Source: Mariniflexile litorale (GTDB lineage: Bacteria; Bacteroidota; Bacteroidia; Flavobacteriales; Flavobacteriaceae). From it: a stretch of DNA of 64,000 bases. The notes under the pieces are model-generated. The model was given only the letters and a program-made list of their open reading frames with translations. It made no database searches and was not told where the DNA came from. The stretch is taken from positions 62,001 to 126,000 of the forward strand of contig NZ_CP155618.1 of assembly GCF_031128465.2 (NCBI RefSeq). The letters are read 5' to 3'. Of the stretch, positions 17,824-26,527 are shown piece by piece. The position numbers were made by a program, and so were the translations under genes. The stretch's first letter is position 1. Each line of letters begins with the position of its first letter.

Positions 17824-18645
17824 ATGGGAAAATTAAAATTAAAAGACGGAACAGAAATTTATTACAAAGATTGGGGCACAGGACAACCTCTTGTTTTTCA
17901 TCATGGATGGCCACTATCAAGCGATGACTGGGATTTACAAATGATATTTTTTGTGAATCAAGGTTACAGAGTTATTGCGCATGATCGTAGAGGTCATGGT
18001 CGCTCCACCCAAACAGCCATTGGAAATGACATGGATACCTATGCTTCTGATGTTGCTGAAATTGCTGAAGCACTCGATTTAAAAAATGCTATACACATTG
18101 GGCATTCCACAGGTGGTGGTGAAGTCATTCGGTATGCTGCTAAATTTGGAAAAGGTCGTATTGCCAAAGCGGTGCTAATAAGTGCTGTTACACCTATCAT
18201 GGTTAAAACAGATCATTATCCAGATGGCGTTCCTATGCAAGTATTTGATGAAATCCGCTTAAATACGGCTACAAATCGTACTCAGTATTTTCGAGACTTT
18301 ACAACTCCGTTCTTTGGGTATAATCGCAAAGGCGCAAAAGTATCTCAAGCCGTTATGGATAATTGGTGGCGTCAAGGTATGATGGGTGGCATCAAAGCAC
18401 ATTATGATTGTATCAAAGCCTTTTCTGAAACAGATTTCACAGAAGATTTAAAAAGTGTGGATATTCCTGTATTGGTTATGCATGGAGATGATGATCAAAT
18501 AGTGCCTATTGCATCAACCGCCGAAATTGCTGTAAAGCTTTTAAAAAACGGAAAACTCATTTCATATCCTGGCTTTCCTCATGGTATGCCAACAACGGAA
18601 GCTGACACTATAAATAAAGATTTATTAGACTTTATAAAATCTTAA
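17824..18645 (+). CDS. Alpha/beta hydrolase of the non-haem chloroperoxidase/arylesterase type
   Basis: 273 residues from ATG 17824. The longer frame from 17791 begins only 11 bp after the -7 box. The MGKLKLKDGTEIYYKDWG start is also the usual beginning of this family. The nucleophile elbow is GHSTGGGE (Ser95). The oxyanion region is FHHGWPLSSDDW, the acid lies in MHGDDDQIVP, and the catalytic His in YPGFPHGMP. It has no signal peptide, so it acts in the cytoplasm. Homologues hydrolyse small esters and can show perhydrolase activity in vitro; the natural substrate is unknown. The dyad upstream places it in the same regulon as the YceI and MhqO-like operons. Confidence 0.88.
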   Translation: MGKLKLKDGTEIYYKDWGTGQPLVFHHGWPLSSDDWDLQMIFFVNQGYRVIAHDRRGHGRSTQTAIGNDMDTYASDVAEIAEALDLKNAIHIGHSTGGGEVIRYAAKFGKGRIAKAVLISAVTPIMVKTDHYPDGVPMQVFDEIRLNTATNRTQYFRDFTTPFFGYNRKGAKVSQAVMDNWWRQGMMGGIKAHYDCIKAFSETDFTEDLKSVDIPVLVMHGDDDQIVPIASTAEIAVKLLKNGKLISYPGFPHGMPTTEADTINKDLLDFIKS

Positions 18646-18685
18646 TAGTAAGAAAAGAATTTGGTGACTTTTGAATAAATAAAGT

Positions 18686-18732
18686 AAAATGGAATTATCT
18701 TTTAACTGGTGGGTTATTGATAATTCCATTTT
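18686..18732. terminator. Bidirectional terminator hairpin between convergent genes
   Basis: Fourteen bases AAAATGGAATTATC (18686-18699) pair perfectly with 18719-18732. The loop is 19 bases, and the A and T ends serve both strands. It lies between the hydrolase stop (18645) and the stop of the leftward small lipoprotein gene (18740). Confidence 0.75.
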
Positions 18733-18739
18733 CAATTAA

Positions 18740-19021
18740 TTATTTAATAATTTCTATAGATTTAGAGACAAGTATTGGAGGGTAGGTTTCTATCATTTTT
18801 ATTATTTCTAATTTTATTTTATTCCCCTCCTCTACCTTAACAAAATTACCATTTGGAATACTAATAACAGTAGTGTAAACATTATTTTTTGAATCTTTTA
18901 AATATAAAGTCTGCCCATCTTTGCCTTGTTCAATTTTTGTAATCGTGTATTTATTAGTTTCTTCCATAGTTTTACAACCTAAAAAAAGAGTGATGATGAT
19001 AATGGTTATTACTGCTTTCAT
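18740..19021 (-). CDS. Small hypothetical lipoprotein
   Basis: 93 residues from the ATG at 19021. The frame extends to 19057, but the extra 12 residues (with MCDVYF) precede a clean lipoprotein signal MKAVITIIIITLFLGC, so the inner ATG is preferred. After the Cys comes a short beta-rich domain with EQGKDGQTLYLKDSKN and VVISIPNG-like strands, which might be a small OB- or SH3-like barrel. No family is recognised. It is transcribed divergently from the Crp/Fnr-type regulator gene, with only 99 bp between the starts. Confidence 0.6.
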   Translation of the reverse strand: MKAVITIIIITLFLGCKTMEETNKYTITKIEQGKDGQTLYLKDSKNNVYTTVISIPNGNFVKVEEGNKIKLEIIKMIETYPPILVSKSIEIIK

Positions 19022-19120
19022 TGTGTTTTTTTTTGAGTAAAAGTAAACATCGCACATTATTTATTATAATTTAGTAGGAGAATATTTTTTTGTAAAAAGA
19101 ACATGTAATTTTTTAAACGT

Positions 19121-19705
19121 ATGCATTCAACCATAGACCATAATATATCAAAATTTGTTTCATTTACAGATGAAGAATTAAACATATTTCATGAGCTATT
19201 AACTATAAAAACAGTTTCTAAAAAAGAATACTTGTTACAAGAAGGTGATATTTGCGAGTTTGAAGCTTTTGTAATACAAGGATGTTTAAGAAAATATTAT
19301 ATCAATGAAAATGGTGCTGAAGTGATTGTCCAATTCGCTATTGAAGACAGTTGGACAAGTGATATCGCTAGTTTTTCAGATCATAAACCCAGCCATTTCT
19401 TTATTGAAGCATTAGAAAATTGTAAACTTTTAATTTTAACACCTACTAGTAAAGAAAAATTACTTTCAAGTGTTCCTAAATTCGAGCGTGTTTTTCGAAT
19501 TTTAGTACAACGTCATCTATCTGTTACACAAGATCGTTTGGTAAATACAATTGCCAAAACAGCTCCCGAGAAATATCTTGATTTTTTAGAACATTATCCT
19601 ACGATTCCCCAAAGAGTTGCCCAACATTACATTGCTTCCTATTTAGGTATTTCTGCCGAATTTTTAAGTAAAGTTAGAAAACGACTTGCTAAACCTAATA
19701 ATTAG
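19121..19705 (+). CDS. Crp/Fnr-family transcriptional regulator
   Basis: 194 residues. A cyclic-nucleotide-binding-type beta-barrel covers about 10-115 (KKEYLLQEGDICEFEAFVIQGCLRKYY). A long dimerisation helix follows, then a compact helix-turn-helix near the end (RVAQHYIASYLGISAEFLSKVRKRL). No FeS-ligating cysteine cluster is present and the phosphate-binding signature of cAMP receptors is not intact, so the effector is unknown. The recognition helix keeps Glu and Ser in the E-x-x-S positions used by Fnr, with Lys where Fnr has Arg. It lies amid the operons carrying TTG-N8-CAA dyads and is their best candidate regulator (inference). Confidence 0.88.
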   Translation: MHSTIDHNISKFVSFTDEELNIFHELLTIKTVSKKEYLLQEGDICEFEAFVIQGCLRKYYINENGAEVIVQFAIEDSWTSDIASFSDHKPSHFFIEALENCKLLILTPTSKEKLLSSVPKFERVFRILVQRHLSVTQDRLVNTIAKTAPEKYLDFLEHYPTIPQRVAQHYIASYLGISAEFLSKVRKRLAKPNN

Positions 19706-19917
19706 GTAAAAACACTTACCAAACTTCTTCAGTTCCTATTTCTCTAAATATCGCTGTTTCTCTAAAACATTAACGACATACCAATAATACAACACACTCA
19801 AAAACACATAAATAACTGTAATTCAAAACAATGAACTAATGGCATTTCTTTTGAATGTTTTATGATGTTGTGAAAGTAGGAAGGTAAATTCCTTAATAAT
19901 TCACAAGGTTCTAAAAC

Positions 19918-20700
19918 ATGAATGCTAGTAAGAAAGTTTATTTTATAACGGGTGCTTTTGTTAATAGTACGAGTTGGGATCTATGGAAAGCCTACTTTGA
20001 ATCGAAAGGATACTATGTTGTAATTCCAATTTGGCCTACTAAAGAAGGAACAACAAAAATATTAAAAGATAAACATCCTGATTCCATTTTAGGGACACTC
20101 ACACTACATGAACTCTTTACTTTTTATTCAGAATTAATTAAACAAGAAAAGGAAAAACCAATAGCTATAGGTCATTCGGTAGGCGGCTTAATTGTTCAGA
20201 TATTACTTCAAGAAAATCTTTTATCTCTGGGAGTTGCTATTCATTCCGCTGCTCCAAAAGGAGTCATCAGTTTCCAGTTTTCTTTTTTCAAATCACTTTG
20301 GAAACCTTTTGGAATGTTTAAATCAAAAAACACGCCCCATTTAATGTCTTTAGAAGAATGGCAATATGCATTTACGAATAACATGAGTTTATATGATCAA
20401 AAAGAGACTTACGAAAAATTCCTAATTCCTGAATCAAGAAGAATTATTAGAGGACTCTTTACAAACGCTGCTAAAGTTAAGTTTAATAAAAAAATGCAGC
20501 CTTTGCTTTTCGTTGCTGGTAGTCATGACAACTTAATGCCTGCTAACTTAAATTTTCTGAACTACAAAAAATATAAAAATTCAATATCTGTAACCGATTA
20601 TAAGGAATTTGAAGGAATCAATCATTTTGTTTTGGGAGGAAAACATTGGGAACAAACGGCTAATTATATAATCAATTGGGTAAAACAACATGAGAATTAA
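19918..20700 (+). CDS. Alpha/beta hydrolase
   Basis: 260 residues, no signal peptide. The fold is seen from the N-terminal VYFITGAFVNSTSWDLW oxyanion segment, the nucleophile elbow AIGHSVGGL (Ser87), the acid in AGSHDNLMPA and the catalytic His in FEGINHFVLGG. It resembles lysophospholipase-like or non-specific esterases of Bacteroidota; the substrate is not predictable. It sits alone between the Crp/Fnr-type gene and the YceI operon, just before that operon's dyad promoter. Confidence 0.85.
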   Translation: MNASKKVYFITGAFVNSTSWDLWKAYFESKGYYVVIPIWPTKEGTTKILKDKHPDSILGTLTLHELFTFYSELIKQEKEKPIAIGHSVGGLIVQILLQENLLSLGVAIHSAAPKGVISFQFSFFKSLWKPFGMFKSKNTPHLMSLEEWQYAFTNNMSLYDQKETYEKFLIPESRRIIRGLFTNAAKVKFNKKMQPLLFVAGSHDNLMPANLNFLNYKKYKNSISVTDYKEFEGINHFVLGGKHWEQTANYIINWVKQHEN

Positions 20701-20725
20701 TTAAAAAAACAGAAGCTATGTTTTC

Positions 20726-20769
20726 TTGTCCTAGTTCAATGTACAGCTTTTGTATAAATAGCAATTTTG
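20726..20769 (+). promoter_or_regulatory. Fnr-like dyad plus -7 box before the yceI operon
   Basis: The dyad TTGTCCTAGTTCAA (20726-20739) and a -7 box CAATTTTG (20762-20769) are again 29.5 bp apart, centre to box. A longer flank (TTTTCTTGTCCTAGTTCAAT) is shared almost base for base with the site at 26528. Confidence 0.75.
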
Positions 20770-20818
20770 TAATGTAATAATTAAGTAATCAAATATTAAT
20801 TAAATAAAATTTAAAATT

Positions 20819-21349
20819 ATGGCAACTACAAAATGGACAATTGATCCAACACACTCAGAAATTGGTTTTAAAGTAAAACACATGATGTTTACTAACGTTT
20901 CAGGAAAGTTTCAAGAATTTGAAGCATCTGCTGAAACCGAAGATGGTTTTTTTACAAACACAAACTTTGAATTTACTGCTAAGTCTAATTCTATATCTAC
21001 AGGGAATGCAGATAGAGATAAGCATTTAGTAAGTGGTGATTTCTTTGATGTTGAAAATCATCCAACAATAAGTTTTAAATCAAAATCTTACACTAAAATA
21101 TCTGAAGGAGCGTATAAACTCATAGGAGATTTAACGCTACGAGGTGTTACAAACTCAGTAACTCTAGATGTTGAATTTCATGGTACTGCCAAAGACCCAT
21201 GGGGAAATGAAAAAGCTGGATTTGGGATAAATGGAAAAATAAACCGAAAAGATTGGGGATTAAACTGGAATTCTGCACTTGAAGCTGGTGGCGTTTTAGT
21301 TGGTGAAGAAATTAAATTAAACATAGAACTACAGTTCGTAAAACAATAA
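20819..21349 (+). CDS. YceI family lipid-binding protein
   Basis: 176 residues. It matches the YceI domain over its full length: WTIDPTHSEIGFKVKHMMFTNV at the start, SGDFFDVENHPTISFKS in the middle and FGINGKINRKDWGLNWN near the end. The fold is a lipocalin-like barrel known to bind polyisoprenoid-type lipids. Unlike the E. coli protein it has no signal peptide, so it is probably cytoplasmic, as in many Bacteroidota. It is the first gene of an operon under the TTG-N8-CAA dyad, 37 bp before the isochorismatase gene. YceI genes are often induced in stress operons. Confidence 0.92.
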   Translation: MATTKWTIDPTHSEIGFKVKHMMFTNVSGKFQEFEASAETEDGFFTNTNFEFTAKSNSISTGNADRDKHLVSGDFFDVENHPTISFKSKSYTKISEGAYKLIGDLTLRGVTNSVTLDVEFHGTAKDPWGNEKAGFGINGKINRKDWGLNWNSALEAGGVLVGEEIKLNIELQFVKQ

Positions 21350-21386
21350 TAATTAATCAATCTATTAACAATTAAAATTAAACATT

Positions 21387-22076
21387 ATGAAAACATTATT
21401 TTCAACACTCATCATTGCTTTTATAAGCACATTAGGATTTGCTCAAAAACCAAGTTCAGAACTTTTAAATCCAACAAACCATGCATTGGTTTTAATTGAT
21501 CATGAAGGTCAAATGGCGTTTGCAACCTCAAGTATTTCAATTACAGAGCTTAGAAACAATACAGCCATAGTAGCTGGTGCATCAAAAATATTTAATATAC
21601 CTACTGTGGTAACAACGGTGGCAGAAGAATCTTTTAGTGGGCCTGTCTTTCCAGAAATTGAAGAATTTTATCCACAAGCAACGTCTAATTACATAGATAG
21701 AACAACGATGAATACATGGGAAGATGTAAATGCCTATAAAGCAATCACAGGAAAAGGTAAAAAGAAACTAGTTCTGGCAGGCTTATGGACGAGTGTATGT
21801 ATTGTTGGTCCAGCACTATCTGCAAAAGCTGAAGGCTATGATGTGTATGTGATTACGGATGCTAGTGGTGATGTTTCTAAAGAAGCGCATGAACAAGCTG
21901 TTTCAAGAATGATACAAGCCGGTGTAAAACCAATGACCTCCATGCAATATCTTTTAGAATTACAAAGAGATTGGGCACGAAGTGAGACTTATGTACCAGT
22001 AACCAATTTAGTTAAAAAGTATGGTGGTGCTTATGGCTTTGGAATTGTTTATGCTCATAAAATGTTAAAACATTAA
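21387..22076 (+). CDS. Exported isochorismatase-like (YcaC-type) hydrolase
   Basis: 229 residues. The first 19 residues (MKTLFSTLIIAFISTLGFA) are a signal peptide, so the enzyme should be periplasmic. This is unusual for the cytoplasmic YcaC group it otherwise resembles. Asp38 in LVLIDHEGQM and Cys138 in LAGLWTSVCIVG occupy the positions of the catalytic Asp and Cys of cysteine hydrolases. GYDVYVITDASGDVSKEAHEQAV is close to YcaC. The substrate is unknown; hydrolysis of an amide or carbamoyl compound is likely for the family. It is the second gene of the YceI operon, and a terminator follows its stop. Confidence 0.85.
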   Translation: MKTLFSTLIIAFISTLGFAQKPSSELLNPTNHALVLIDHEGQMAFATSSISITELRNNTAIVAGASKIFNIPTVVTTVAEESFSGPVFPEIEEFYPQATSNYIDRTTMNTWEDVNAYKAITGKGKKKLVLAGLWTSVCIVGPALSAKAEGYDVYVITDASGDVSKEAHEQAVSRMIQAGVKPMTSMQYLLELQRDWARSETYVPVTNLVKKYGGAYGFGIVYAHKMLKH

Positions 22077-22081
22077 TTAAT

Positions 22082-22112
22082 AATAGCCTTATGAAAATAA
22101 GGCTATTTTTTT
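22082..22112 (+). terminator. Intrinsic terminator (attenuator) inside the yceI operon
   Basis: AATAGCCTTA (22082-22091) pairs perfectly with TAAGGCTATT (22098-22107) around TGAAAA, followed by T to 22112. It covers the ATG at 22091 where the longest downstream frame opens, showing that the real start must be later. Readthrough would supply the genes from 22121 to 26490. Confidence 0.8.
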
Positions 22113-22120
22113 CTACACTC

Positions 22121-23914
22121 ATGAAAACACTATCTAAAATAATAATGCTATTTTTTCTTGTCGGTTTTATGGCTTGTAAAAATAAAACAGAACAATCTCT
22201 GGAGGCTCCTGCAGACTTAATAGTTTATAATGCGAAAGTAACTCTAGAAAAAGAAGGCGATTTTGCTGAAGCCTTTGCTGTAAAAGACGGAAATTTCTAT
22301 AAAATTGGAAATTCAGATGACATACTAAAACTTAGAGGAGAAAATACGCAAGTCGTTGATGCTAAAGGCAAAACAGTTATTCCTGGACTTAATGATTCCC
22401 ATACGCATTTAATTAGAGAAGGATTGAATTACAATTCTGAATTGCGATGGGATGGTGTAACAACCATACCAGAAGCTTTAAAAATGCTAAAAGAACAATC
22501 CGAAAGAACTCCAGAAGGACAATGGGTTCGTGTTATTGGAGGTTGGGGTGAATTTCAATTTAAAGAAAGACGCTTACCAACTCTTGAAGAAATTAACGCA
22601 GCTGTACCAGACAAACCAGTATACATTATGTATTTGTACTCTCTAGGGTATTTAAACCAAAAAGGCATTGAAACCTTGGGTTATAACGCTTCAACAAAAT
22701 ATCCGGGAGGTGAAATTGAATTTAAAAATGGAAAACCAACTGGATTGCTTGTTGCAAAACCAAGTGCGCTCATACTTTATAAAACCCTCACAAAGCTTCC
22801 AAAACTGTCTTATGAAGAGCAGTTGAATTCAACACTTCATTATTACAGAGAATTAAACCGATTAGGTGTTACAAGTGCTATTGATGCTGGTGGAGGTGGT
22901 CAATATTATCCTAACAATTACAGTGTTTCAAAAGAACTAGCTGAACAAGGAAAACTCAATGTAAGAACATCCTATTATCTGTTTGCTGTTGATAAAGGAA
23001 CTGAAAAGGAGTTTTTTAACACCTGGGTAAATCAACTAAAATCTGGTGCTAATGATGATATGTTTAAACCTAACGGCTATACCTATGAAGGTGCTGGAGA
23101 AAACTTAACATGGGAAGCTGCCGATTTTGAAAACTTTTTGGAACCCAGACCTGAATTGCACGATGTCATGGAAAGTGAATTGGATTCCATAGTGACCATC
23201 ATTGCTAAAAATCAAGCACCTTTTAGAATTCATGCAACGTATAACGAATCTATTGAACGTTTTTTAAATGTCTTTGAAAATGTTGATAAAAAATACCCGT
23301 TTTTAAATAAAGTACGATGGATTATAGATCATGCTGAAACTATAAACGATGCCAATCTTCAACGCATAAAACGTTTGGGTGGTGGTATTGCTGTGCAAGA
23401 CAGAATGCTTTTTCAAGGGGAATACTTTGTAGATCGTTATGGGGCTGAAGCTGCAAAACACACGCCTCCTATTGCAAAAATTATAGATATGGGAATCCCT
23501 CTTGGTTTTGGTACCGATGGAACCCGAGTAGCTAGTTACAACCCTATGCTAACGCTATACTGGGCTATTTCGGGGAAAACATGGGGAGGTTTTCAATTGT
23601 ACGATAACAATAATAAAATTTCAAGGTATAAAGCTCTTGAAGTTTTTACTAGCGGAAGTGCTTGGTTTTCTAATGAAGAAACGGTAAAAGGTTTTATTAA
23701 AAAAGGGATGTATGCAGATTTTGCAATTCTTTCAGATGATTATTTCACGATGCCAGAAGAGGCTATTAAAAATTTAACCTCCCATTTAACGGTAGTGAAT
23801 GGTAAAGTGGTATATGCTGCAAACGATTTTAAGTCTCTAGACCCTGCTATACCCGAAGTAATTCCTAGTTGGTCTCCTGTTAAATATTTTGGTGGTTATC
23901 AAAATAACAAATAA
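22121..23914 (+). CDS. YtcJ-like metal-dependent amidohydrolase, lipoprotein
   Basis: 597 residues from ATG 22121; ATG 22091 lies inside the terminator stem. The lipoprotein signal ends VGFMACKN. It is an Amidohydro_3-type enzyme with metal ligands in NDSHTHL, a later WIIDHAETI and FGTDGTRV, and a small beta sandwich built from both ends. YtcJ relatives hydrolyse amide or cyclic ureide bonds of varied small molecules; the substrate cannot be inferred. The export signal implies a periplasmic or membrane-anchored enzyme. It follows the exported isochorismatase, so the operon may encode a periplasmic detoxification pathway (inference). Confidence 0.87.
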   Translation: MKTLSKIIMLFFLVGFMACKNKTEQSLEAPADLIVYNAKVTLEKEGDFAEAFAVKDGNFYKIGNSDDILKLRGENTQVVDAKGKTVIPGLNDSHTHLIREGLNYNSELRWDGVTTIPEALKMLKEQSERTPEGQWVRVIGGWGEFQFKERRLPTLEEINAAVPDKPVYIMYLYSLGYLNQKGIETLGYNASTKYPGGEIEFKNGKPTGLLVAKPSALILYKTLTKLPKLSYEEQLNSTLHYYRELNRLGVTSAIDAGGGGQYYPNNYSVSKELAEQGKLNVRTSYYLFAVDKGTEKEFFNTWVNQLKSGANDDMFKPNGYTYEGAGENLTWEAADFENFLEPRPELHDVMESELDSIVTIIAKNQAPFRIHATYNESIERFLNVFENVDKKYPFLNKVRWIIDHAETINDANLQRIKRLGGGIAVQDRMLFQGEYFVDRYGAEAAKHTPPIAKIIDMGIPLGFGTDGTRVASYNPMLTLYWAISGKTWGGFQLYDNNNKISRYKALEVFTSGSAWFSNEETVKGFIKKGMYADFAILSDDYFTMPEEAIKNLTSHLTVVNGKVVYAANDFKSLDPAIPEVIPSWSPVKYFGGYQNNK

Positions 23915-23917
23915 ACC

Positions 23918-24220
23918 ATGAGAAGTTACGATACGCTAACGGAAGCCATAAATTCAAAGCAAACAGAGGGTTATACTTTTGATTTTAACTTGAAAAGTTC
24001 CATATTGGAATGCAAAACTTTAAATAAAACATTTAAACCTAATGAGTTTAATGTCGATGTATTTTATCGATTTGAAGGCGATTCAAATCCTGATGATTCT
24101 TCTATCCTTTATGCCATTCAAACAGCATGTGGCATTAAAGGTTTATTGGTTGATGCCTATGGTGTTTATAGTGATTCTTTAACTGCTGAAATGATTCAAA
24201 AACTAAAAATTAGTCACTAA
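23918..24220 (+). CDS. Small conserved protein often misnamed phosphoribosylpyrophosphate synthetase
   Basis: 100 residues, cytoplasmic. It belongs to a Bacteroidota family with the conserved start MRSYDTLTEAIN, FRFEGDSNPDDSSILYAI-like core (here YRFEGDSNPDDSSILYAI) and LLVDAYGVYSDSL. Databases often call it a PRPP synthetase, but it has none of that enzyme's nucleotide or ribose-phosphate motifs and is a third of its length. The function is unknown. It starts 4 bp after the amidohydrolase stop and precedes DoxX by 20 bp, so it is part of the same operon. Confidence 0.8.
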   Translation: MRSYDTLTEAINSKQTEGYTFDFNLKSSILECKTLNKTFKPNEFNVDVFYRFEGDSNPDDSSILYAIQTACGIKGLLVDAYGVYSDSLTAEMIQKLKISH

Positions 24221-24240
24221 TTTTTATCAAAACAATAGTT

Positions 24241-24675
24241 ATGAAACAGTTTTTAAAAAAAATGACCACAACCGCTTTAGAAGGAAAACAAGTTCATGCA
24301 GCACTTCTGTTTTTTAGGATAATAGTGTCGCTAGAACTTATTATTGTACATGGTTTTAAAAAAATTGGAATTGGCGTTGAAGTATCAGAAATGGTGCCTA
24401 ATCCTTTAGGTTTACCAGAAGGAATCAATGAGTTTCTAGCCATAAGTGCCAATATAGGGTTTCCTGTTTTTATCATTCTAGGGGTATTTACGCGGTTATC
24501 CGTACTGCCCATTTTGGCAGTAACGCTTACGGGCTATTTTATCCTTCATGCTCATGACGCTTTATTGATTAAAGATGTGCCATTTATGTACTCCGTTTTC
24601 TTTCTATTTATACTAATAATAGGACCTGGTAAATATTCCATTGATGCTTTCATCCATAAAAAAATATCACCATGA
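24241..24675 (+). CDS. DoxX family membrane protein
   Basis: 144 residues with four predicted membrane helices. The DoxX signature is visible in ALLFFRIIVSLELIIVHGFKKI, GFPVFIILGVFTRLSVLPIL and YSVFFLFILIIGPGKYSID. DoxX-type proteins are linked to quinone and thiol redox stress in other bacteria, which fits this block, but the chemistry is not established. Its stop overlaps the start of the YdcZ-like gene by four bases (ATGA). Confidence 0.88.
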   Translation: MKQFLKKMTTTALEGKQVHAALLFFRIIVSLELIIVHGFKKIGIGVEVSEMVPNPLGLPEGINEFLAISANIGFPVFIILGVFTRLSVLPILAVTLTGYFILHAHDALLIKDVPFMYSVFFLFILIIGPGKYSIDAFIHKKISP

Positions 24676-25121
24676 AAACACAATTAATTTTAATTCTAAC
24701 GGCCATAATAGCGGGTGCTGTTTTACCATTTCAAGCCGTATTAAACATTCAACTTGGCAAAACCGTACATCAACCCGTTTTTGCTGCATTTGCATCTTTT
24801 GTAATAGGTTCTATTGGGTTGCTAATCTATTTAGTAATTATAAAATTTGATTTCTCAACAATTTCACAAGTAAAAAACGCCTCATCGGTGGTGTGGTTAG
24901 CGGGTCTTTTAGGAGCGTTTTATGTAGCTGCAGTCATAGTTTTAGCTCCTAAACTGGGCACTGCTTTAACTTTTGGTTTGGTCGTTGCAGGACAAATGAC
25001 AGTATCTTTAATTTTAGATCATCATGGGTTTTTGGGGTTACCAATAAAGGAAATTAATTGGCAAAGAGTAGCAGGTGTTATTTTACTATTAATAGGAGTC
25101 GTTATCATTCGGAAATATTGA
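24672..25121 (+). CDS. YdcZ/DUF606 family small membrane transporter
   Basis: 149 residues, five hydrophobic segments. It matches the DMT_YdcZ (PF04657) half-size drug/metabolite transporter family. Typical segments are ILTAIIAGAVLPFQAVLNIQLG, then VVWLAGLLGAFYVAAVI and ALTFGLVVAGQMTVSLILDHHG. Proteins of this size are thought to work as homodimers. The substrate is unknown. It is translationally coupled to DoxX and ends 4 bp before the porin gene. Confidence 0.87.
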   Translation: MKTQLILILTAIIAGAVLPFQAVLNIQLGKTVHQPVFAAFASFVIGSIGLLIYLVIIKFDFSTISQVKNASSVVWLAGLLGAFYVAAVIVLAPKLGTALTFGLVVAGQMTVSLILDHHGFLGLPIKEINWQRVAGVILLLIGVVIIRKY

Positions 25122-25125
25122 TATC

Positions 25126-26490
25126 ATGAAATCGGGAATGGTTTTCTACTTGACGTTTATCATAGCTTTAAGCTATAATTCTGGTTTTTCACAAGATGAT
25201 AAAGCATTAGAATTTCATCTGCTTGGACAAGATGATGACGGGTCTTTTTTAAGTGAGCAGAAACATAAGTCCGCTTACGAAAGTTTCAAATGGATAGATT
25301 TAGGAGATGAAAACTCTTTATCATTTGGTGGTGGCTATCGTTTTCAAATAGAAAATTTTGTGAATCAAGATTTTTCAAACCAAGATAATGAAGATAATAT
25401 CTGGTATTTAAACCGATTCCTTTTGCATTCACATTTAAAACTAGGAAACCAATTTGAGTTGTATTCCGAATTAAGTTCTAGTACAACAATCAATAAAAAA
25501 GATTTAGCTCCTGTTGATAAGGATGAATTGTCAATCAATCAAGTATTTGTGAAATACCATTTTAATTCCCATTGGAGTTTCCTTTTAGGAAGAGAAAATC
25601 TAAAATTTGGAAGCAGAAGACTTATAGATATTCGTGAAGGCCCCAACGTAAGACGTTCCTTTGATTTAGCAAGATTGGATTATACCACTCAAAACACACA
25701 GGTGACTACTTTTTTTTCAATACCAGTACAACTTCAACCGAAGGTTTTTGATAATGATTTTTTGAATTTTAACGAAACCTTCAGTGGCGTGTATGCGACA
25801 AAGTCTTTCAATAAATCTTTAAACATAGACCTGTACGGATTTTATCAAAAAGATAATAGTGTTAATTATAATAGTGGTTTAGCAAATGAAAGAAGATATA
25901 CTTTGGGGACAAGGTATTTTGGAACCATAAACTCATTCACATTTAATAATGAAATGGCTTATCAATTTGGCCAGTTTGGAGAACAAAATATTCGGGCTTA
26001 TACATTATCGTTGCAAGGTGAAGTTGCATTTAATTTTCTCGCAGACAAATCGGTTTTAGGTTTAAAAACTGAAATTATTAGTGGTGACAAAAACAGTAAT
26101 GATACCACCCTAAAGACCTTTGATGCCCTGTACCCAAGAGGCGCTTATTTTGGAAAGGTAGCGAAATTTGGACCCTCTAATTTAATTGATGTTCACCCGT
26201 ATATTAATGTAAAAAAAGGCAATTGTTATGTGGAGTTAGACTATGATGTGTTTTGGAGATATTCAGTGTCTGATGGTGTTTACGGTGCTTCTTTACTTTT
26301 AGATTTTCCATCAACGAATAACAAAGCATTTATAGCGCAACAAATTGGAACGCTTTTGGGCTATGATATTAATAATCATTTTAATATAGAATTTGAAACC
26401 AATATCATTTTTCCAGGCGATTTTTTAAAGAACAGTAATTTATCGGCGACACTTTTTCATGCCGTAATTACGACCGAATTTAAATTTTAA
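25126..26490 (+). CDS. Outer-membrane porin of the alginate-export (AlgE-like) family
   Basis: 454 residues. A signal peptide ends near SGFSQ. The rest alternates aromatic and polar residues in beta-barrel strands and ends in FKF, the typical outer-membrane C-terminus. It matches the alginate_export domain (PF13372), with LGRENLKFGSRRLIDIREGPNVRRSFD near residue 160. The domain name comes from AlgE, but no alginate biosynthesis genes are present. A general anion or small-solute channel is more likely. It is the last gene of the operon starting at 20819 or 22121. Confidence 0.85.
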   Translation: MKSGMVFYLTFIIALSYNSGFSQDDKALEFHLLGQDDDGSFLSEQKHKSAYESFKWIDLGDENSLSFGGGYRFQIENFVNQDFSNQDNEDNIWYLNRFLLHSHLKLGNQFELYSELSSSTTINKKDLAPVDKDELSINQVFVKYHFNSHWSFLLGRENLKFGSRRLIDIREGPNVRRSFDLARLDYTTQNTQVTTFFSIPVQLQPKVFDNDFLNFNETFSGVYATKSFNKSLNIDLYGFYQKDNSVNYNSGLANERRYTLGTRYFGTINSFTFNNEMAYQFGQFGEQNIRAYTLSLQGEVAFNFLADKSVLGLKTEIISGDKNSNDTTLKTFDALYPRGAYFGKVAKFGPSNLIDVHPYINVKKGNCYVELDYDVFWRYSVSDGVYGASLLLDFPSTNNKAFIAQQIGTLLGYDINNHFNIEFETNIIFPGDFLKNSNLSATLFHAVITTEFKF

Positions 26491-26527
26491 AATAATGGGT
26501 CTCTCGGTTATTAACCAGAATGTTTTC

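Noticed and set aside
23918-24220. Phosphoribosylpyrophosphate synthetase, the common database name for this family
   Set aside because: The 100-residue protein has no PRPP-synthetase nucleotide or ribose-phosphate motif and is far too short; the name is not supported by the sequence.
25126-26490. An alginate biosynthesis or export locus
   Set aside because: Only the porin domain name suggests it; no alginate polymerase, epimerase or lyase gene is nearby.
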